DNA of 64,000 nt from assembly GCA_002633025.1 (NCBI GenBank), contig NMRB01000009.1, forward strand, positions 351,386 through 415,385, read 5' to 3'. The stretch's first letter is position 1. Every line of letters begins with the position of its first letter. The stretch comes from Notospermus geniculatus. Lineage: Eukaryota; Nemertea; Pilidiophora; Heteronemertea; Lineidae. The notes under the pieces were generated by a model. The model searched no databases and had not been told where the DNA came from. It saw nothing but the letters and a program-made list of their open reading frames with translations. A program made the translations under genes and the position numbers. Shown piece by piece: positions 58,958-64,000 of the stretch.

Positions 58958-60135
58958 TTAACTCATCTTGTGANGTGAAGTTGCAGCCCGATCGGACATC
59001 TAATATGGCCGCCAGGTGGCATAACCCAAAAATCATCAAAGTCTTTTCTGGGAATGACTTGACCCAGATTGCTCATAACTGATATGTACCTCCCTCTGTC
59101 ATTAGACTATTATGTCCAACCCAGTGAGCACATGGTCCATGGACCATTTCATTACCCTGTTCCGTGCCGCTGTGCTCAACTTTAGAAGAGGGCTAAACAA
59201 CTTTTTCACATTAATAAGTTGATCGTTTTCTTTCTTAGTTCACTTGTTCATGCTTTATTAATGCATTTACTGGCAAGCAGCCAAGGGGTCGTCAGTGTGC
59301 AAGTGTGTGACGACAAGGGGTTTTGAAAAATACCATTTTTAGGCTCAGATCACGAACATTATTATATGCAAAATGGTACATTGACACGCCAATTGCGAAA
59401 TATTTTGGCTGTGAAAAAATTTATCATACGGTAGACCGTTAGCATGGTCTTAGTTGAAGTGTGCCAGTAGAAGGACAATTACCCCAAGTTTGGAGGAATA
59501 ATTCCTCCAAGCCCCAAGCAATTCCTCTGGCGGGGGTCATCAAAACCGGCTGACTGGTTTTGTGGTCATGACAGCTGTGAGGTCATTTAAACAAGTGTGA
59601 TCATGTCCAGACATTCTGGAAAAAACTTCAAGGAATAACACACTTCCAGTTCCTTGCAAATAGTGCATGAATTCACTGGGGGGAGGGGGTTGTAAATAAG
59701 CTCACCAAAATTGCATCAGTTTCCTTGTCGTTGTACAATAGACTGACTTCTTGTGTCGTAATTCCAAAACAACTACCGGTATCAATTCATCATGTAGGCC
59801 TATATGGTGTTTGTACGTGTGTACATACATTTCGGTATCTTGCTGCACTTTTGTACATAAATTTACTGTATAGATCATGCACTGTTCAAAAACAGAATAT
59901 GCCGTGTACATCTTTGTCTGCTGTTTTCTTTGACACCAGTGTTTGTTCATGTGGAGAGTGCTCTTGGATTTCGGTTCCCAAGATTGAACTATCGGTATCT
60001 GAATTCAGTCAGGCCAGGATTGCAGTATGGCAAGCTGTTTGTCCACTTATTTCAAAACTTCGTTTTCTCGACAAACCAGGTTTTGGTTCACTAGAGTGAC
60101 CATTATTATCATCCTTGATTTTCTTTCACGGTTTA

Positions 60136-60480
60136 TGTTGGCGGATTTTCTCAGCCAATTGGTACAACCTTTCAAGCTGAAATTTGGAGGGGATTGACTT
60201 TTGTATTATAAACCCGTGTCAGTTTTTTTAGATATTGGAGTTATTGCACTTTTTCTGTTTTTGGTTTTAACCACCTGGTGGCCAAGTCAAGAATCGAATC
60301 AGACCGAAATTTGGTGTCATAGGTCATATGACCTAGGGACATAATTATTACCGGTATACATGTATGTACCAAGTTTCAGATAGCCCCAGCTGTTACGAAA
60401 CATTTCCTGCTAACGGACTACAGACGACCACTGAAGCTGCACCATCGTATGAGCTCACCACAGGTGAGCTAAAAAGGTTA
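60136..60480 (+). repeat. Dispersed repeat ending in GGTGAGCTAAAAA (copy 1)
   Basis: It shares with 62855-63050 the blocks ACC.CCTGGTGGCCAAG.CAAGAATC.AAT, GGTCAT.TGACCTAGGG..A and GAAA..TT/ACCTGCTAAC.GAC, and both end in GAGCTAAAAA. It is a decayed interspersed element. Confidence 0.6.
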
Positions 60481-61002
60481 CCAAAATTAATTTGTTGATT
60501 TCTTGGAAGCCCCGCAAAAGCCCTGCACTGGGCAGACAAGGTTCATTACAAAAACATCTAATCTGGTGCAAGACCAGTTCTGACATGGTTGTTTGAACTG
60601 ATTCGTGCTCAGCCTGCCATCTCATCTGTGACAGGAAATTGGATTTCTTATGTCATGTATGTGCATTGTGAACTGTGATGTCTGATGTCGATGACTTGAA
60701 TTTCGAATAAATATAAATATCATCATTGCAAGTAATTGTTTCGTTCTCTACTTTATTTCTTTGCCCACTCCATGACTCTGCTGAGAGATCAAGGACTTCT
60801 CACAGGCCCACCACACCCAAGGCCTAGGCCTATAGGCCTAGTGCGTCACCATAAATTATCGCTGGATCCGTCATCTCCTCGAAATGTGCATTGTACACGA
60901 AGGATTTTCCTTTTTTGTCCTGTTGATGCCAAAAGTTATGTGTCAAAACACTTCAGCAATTTATTTCACTAAGAAATGTAGGCCTTTTAGGCCATCGCAG
61001 GT

Positions 61003-61100
61003 GAGAAAGTGCTAACTTTATGTTAAATGACGTAAAAAGACAAGGGATTTTTACGTCATCTAACATAAAGTTAGCGCTAACACCAAGTGTTAGCGCTATC
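61003..61100. repeat. Hairpin with GCTAACTTTATGTTA arms
   Basis: GTGCTAACTTTATGTTAAATGACGTAAAAA is followed by TTTTTACGTCATCTAACATAAAGTTAGCGC and then a smaller GCGCTAACACC/TGTTAGCGC palindrome. It is a stem of about 30 base pairs. Confidence 0.8.
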
Positions 61101-61137
61101 GTGAGTTTTGTGCAACCGGCCCCTATATTGTCTTGTC

Positions 61138-61354
61138 CATAAGCCTTGCAAATAGAAAAAACACCTTAATTTTCTGACAGACGATATTTTCGGTCCCTCC
61201 AAAAAATGTTCTGGGTCCCTCCATTAAATCAAAAATAAGCCTTGCAAATAGAAAAAACACCTTAATTTTCTGACAGACGCTATTTTCGGTCCCTCCAAAA
61301 AATGTTCTGGGTCCCTCCATTAAATCAAAAATAAGCCTTGCAAATAGAAAAAAN
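61138..61354. repeat. 96-bp tandem repeat, 2.2 copies, ending at an N
   Basis: AAGCCTTGCAAATAGAAAAA recurs at 61141, 61237 and 61333 with a 96-base period and nearly perfect identity. The third copy is cut by a single unknown base at 61354, which may mark a collapsed array. Confidence 0.9.
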
Positions 61355-62211
61355 CTTCTTCTTATTTACATAACATGTTCACAACAAATCACACACAGAA
61401 CATCAGGTAAAACACATTGGTAGTGAAGAGGTCAACGTTATGCTGTGTCAATCCTTCTGCAATGAGTTCATCGACCTTTAAAGGAACATTACAATAGCGT
61501 TTAAACGTGACCTAAGTACATTCCGCATGGTTCATTTGTAGTGATAATACAAAGTACAAGACAATTTCGTAACACACCACTGAAAAATTTGACTTCGAAT
61601 AAGGTTGTTTTCCTGGAGTGGGGGCAGCCACTTTCCTGGCAGCAGACGCTTTTTTTCAGGCCTCGCAATAAATCTCGCGACATTATGACGTAGCACCGGC
61701 TCACCTCCGCATCATGACCGTAGTCACGTCACGTCGTTAGAGCAGTGGACGTGGTGGAGCGAGGCATAAATGGCGACAAATATCTCTTGTGCAGCAACCA
61801 TTTTAGTGACGAAGGCTACGTGAGGGACCTGCAGGCAGAACAAATGGGAGACACTGTAAAAAAAGCTGAAATCGGATGCCATTTCTACCATTTTTTTGCA
61901 CAAACCTGAGGTTAAAGGCCGATGAGTGACGTCGTGGCGTCACGGTGGCGTAAACAAGTGAGCCGGAGCTACGTCATATCGCATTTACGCAATGGCTGCC
62001 TCCATCGGCGCTAAACCTAGGTACAAATTAGCCAACATTAATGTTAGCTAACGTAAGAAAAGGTGGTTCAACTGCAAAATTTGTTATAATGAAGTTTATT
62101 GAAAGGATCGGGCTGCATTAATTCGCTAATGATAATGTCCCTTTAAAGACCATGATTCATATGCTAATCCAGGTCAGTAGACATCAATGAAGTGCATTAT
62201 CTAATGATAAT

Positions 62212-62342
62212 AGGGACTTTCAGCAAGGCTCCGTATGGTCGATCCGTGTCAGGTATCACGTATCGAGCTAATGCATTTTCTATCAAAGTCATACGTCATA
62301 CGTGATACGGGTCGACGATACGGAGCCTTGCTGAAAGTCCCT
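62212..62342. mobile_element. Palindromic MITE (GGGACTTTCAGCAAGGCTCC)
   Basis: The left AGGGACTTTCAGCAAGGCTC..CGTAT and right ATACGGAGCCTTGCTGAAAGTCCCT are perfect inverted repeats of 25 bases. TA lies just outside both ends. The centre continues as an imperfect stem with CGTATCACGTATC words. Confidence 0.9.
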
Positions 62343-62854
62343 AATTGCCTTCCACCCAATATTTAGTTGGCATGAACCACAGTCCTCAAAGGTCTCAGCA
62401 AAAAGGTCTGATCAAGATCAGTTAGTACACTTGTTAATCACTGACATTCACACGCAGGACAACATACCAATGTCCGGGGAACAAAAGAAAAGGCCAAAAA
62501 CCTAAGCCGGCTTCCCTCATTTGGAAAAAAATGATGTTGGTAATATATTACGACCCCCTAACAAAAATAAAATGACTATTAAAACATGCCTTGAATCTGA
62601 AGTTTAGTTCAACATCCTTCAATTTACAAACTTCGCCCTGTGAAAAGCAAAAGCAATGACCCAATGAAAACATAGCACCTACATGTAGGAGGCCAATTTA
62701 CAAGGTGCATTTTTAGCTCATCCTGGCCTTGAAAAGTAGGTCAAATCAACAAACTGGGTAACATGTCATGTATCCTCATTAGATAAACCGAGGATAAAAA
62801 TCTAGTGATGATCCCAGTAATGGTAAAGGCAAAATAGCTCTTTAAAGGGTTTCA

Positions 62855-63050
62855 GTTTTGCCCCCTGATGGCCAAGCAAGAATCAAATTGGCCCGAAACT
62901 TGTAGTCTGAGGTCATCTGAACTAGGGCCACATTCGTACCAAGATAGGTGTCAACAGGGCCAGTGGTTATGAAATGTACCCTGCTAACAGACCAAGATGG
63001 ACGATGGACAGCGTGTCAGGACAACAGTTCACAGGGGAGCTAAAAATTAG
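62855..63050 (+). repeat. Dispersed repeat ending in GGGGAGCTAAAAA (copy 2)
   Basis: A decayed relative of 60136-60480 in the same orientation, with shared blocks in the same order. Confidence 0.6.
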
Positions 63051-63495
63051 AAATAGACCTCTTGAAGAATGGCTTGCAAACAACAAAACAATGTAATCTT
63101 GGCGCCAGAAATTTTGTCTGTCAGAATTAAACAGTGACAATATCGTACTGAATCTACGGTACATATGATCTACTTTGATCTGATGATTTGTTGAAACACC
63201 ACAAATTTCCTATACCTTACTATTTACAGACTAGAAAATAAAACAGAAATGTTGAGGTATTGGCTTTATCATACTGTAAAATCTTTTCTTTGTTTACTTC
63301 TTCGTGATTGGCCGTGAACACCAGCTACAGTTCCTGTAACTCTGCAGACTGAGCGAGCTGGATGGAGAGCCAATCACCAACTTTAATTTGAACAAAAATG
63401 TCATCTTACAAATGTTTTTCTGCACCCCATCAGCCAGAGGAGTGACCACTACCCAGTATTCTCCATCACGATAACAGATGCCACAATAGGAGAGA

Positions 63496-64000
63496 TCACA
63501 TGGAATTGTGCCCGTTGGTACCAGGACTGAACAGATTTCTTGGTGCAATATTGTTCGGTTGTCCACGCCCAAGTGGCTGCAGAGGCGGCATGAAGAAATT
63601 CATCATATTTGGAACACCAGGCATATTCATCATAGGCGGCATTAGACAGGGGGCTGCTCCACGAGTTGTACCCATGGTTGGCATACTTAACTGGGATAAG
63701 GCTGCCCCCTGCGCTTGAATCACAGATGCTGAGGCCAGAATTTGCTGCTGTTGTTGGGCAGTCAACAGACCCTGGTTGAGAGGCATAAGAGAAAGCCCAG
63801 GCACCCCGACAGTGGCTTGTGAAACTGTAGAGATACCATACGTTGTAGATTGTGACGGTATGGGCATTCCAGATGGACTTATCCCGACTTGGCTTGTCAG
63901 AGGCAATCCAACATTCCATGCTGATAATGCTGCTGTTTCCTGTGCTGTAGATGATGATGATGATCTGGATGTTGTGGGAGCAGATACCTTACATGTAGCA
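63496..64000 (-). CDS. C-terminal exon of unidentified Gln/Met/Pro-rich protein (partial)
   Basis: On the minus strand the frame is open from the window edge to a TGA at 63496-63498 (about 167 residues shown). It starts in a Ser/Thr-rich part (SSSSSTAQETAALSAWNVG), then has a QQQQQ run in LLTAQQQQQILASASVIQAQ, then PPMMNMPGVPNMMNFFMPP and the end RNLFSPGTNGHNSM. Low-complexity Q/M/P composition is typical of disordered C-termini of transcriptional or RNA-processing regulators. I cannot name the family. Two other frames overlap this exon but lack its biased composition. The gene converges on the STAC-like gene. Confidence 0.7.
   Translation of the reverse strand, partial: ATCKVSAPTTSRSSSSSTAQETAALSAWNVGLPLTSQVGISPSGMPIPSQSTTYGISTVSQATVGVPGLSLMPLNQGLLTAQQQQQILASASVIQAQGAALSQLSMPTMGTTRGAAPCLMPPMMNMPGVPNMMNFFMPPLQPLGRGQPNNIAPRNLFSPGTNGHNSM

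Larger units (their letters stand above)
58958..63495. other. Intergenic / 3' region of two convergent genes
   Basis: It contains a dispersed repeat at 60136-60480 with a related copy at 62855-63050 (GGTGGCCAAG-TCAAGAATC-AA, CTGCTAACGGAC, AGCTAAAAA end), a hairpin at 61003-61100, a 96-bp tandem repeat at 61138-61354 and a palindrome at 62212-62342. Part of the right side should be the 3' UTR of the minus-strand gene. No coding exon was seen. Confidence 0.5.

Noticed and set aside
61123-61320. 65-codon minus-strand frame with an internal peptide repeat
   Set aside because: It is generated by the 96-bp tandem repeat (divisible by three).
63449-63919. 156-codon minus-strand frame overlapping the C-terminal exon
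   Set aside because: It is a shifted-frame shadow of the Gln/Met/Pro-rich frame, which has the coherent biased composition and remains open to the window edge.

Overview
The window is non-coding-rich eukaryotic DNA with small exons, long AT-leaning introns, GT-AG junctions, tRNA-derived SINEs, many palindromic MITE-like elements, minisatellites and two runs of N. Intron structure, repeat types and gene content suggest a marine invertebrate, most likely a non-vertebrate deuterostome such as an echinoderm. That assignment is an inference. No species-diagnostic gene was recognised, and there are no prokaryotic features or CRISPR arrays.

One long plus-strand gene fills positions ~500-57,700. I rebuilt it exon by exon from splice sites and phase. 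Exons at 513-585, 1703-1855, 2125-2295, 2550-2630, 2919-3080, 3667-3818 and 8667-8778 encode an F-BAR-type helical domain whose first part lies upstream of the window, followed by a coiled-coil extension. Exons at 27916-28071, 28278-28344, 30179-30412, 53224-53391 and 55782-55927 encode a basic, Ser-rich linker that contains a DPVY motif also found in STAC proteins. Exons at 56370-56455, 56688-56739, 56961-57098 and 57560-57661 encode a tandem SH3 pair that ends right after the second SH3, as in STAC1/2/3. The predicted protein is therefore an F-BAR plus STAC-type adaptor, with no C1 domain visible where STAC proteins carry one. Possible isoform exons lie at 8458-8626 (alternative start or mutually exclusive exon), 41302-41340/41486, 43845-43981 and 48265-48314.

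Layout: 1-8.8 kb holds the F-BAR exons. The 8.8-27.9 kb stretch is a giant intron with SINEs, MITEs, two tandem duplications of about 1.05 kb and a GTCTC/GAGAC-rich 1.4 kb TIR element. The 28.3-38.8 kb stretch is a ~5 kb tandem duplication carrying an intact second copy of the DPVY exon and a truncated copy of the preceding exon; it may be real or an uncollapsed haplotype next to a gap. The 38.8-53.2 kb stretch is an intron with isoform exons, minisatellites and TIR elements. The 53.2-57.7 kb stretch holds the linker and SH3 exons. The 57.7-63.5 kb stretch is 3' flank and intergenic repeats. At 63,496-64,000 the minus strand carries the C-terminal exon of a second, unidentified Gln/Met/Pro-rich protein; the two genes converge tail to tail.

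Functionally, the main gene would couple membrane-curvature binding (F-BAR) to the SH3 module that in vertebrate STAC proteins binds the II-III loop of CaV1 channels. That link is inferred from family knowledge and is not shown by this sequence.
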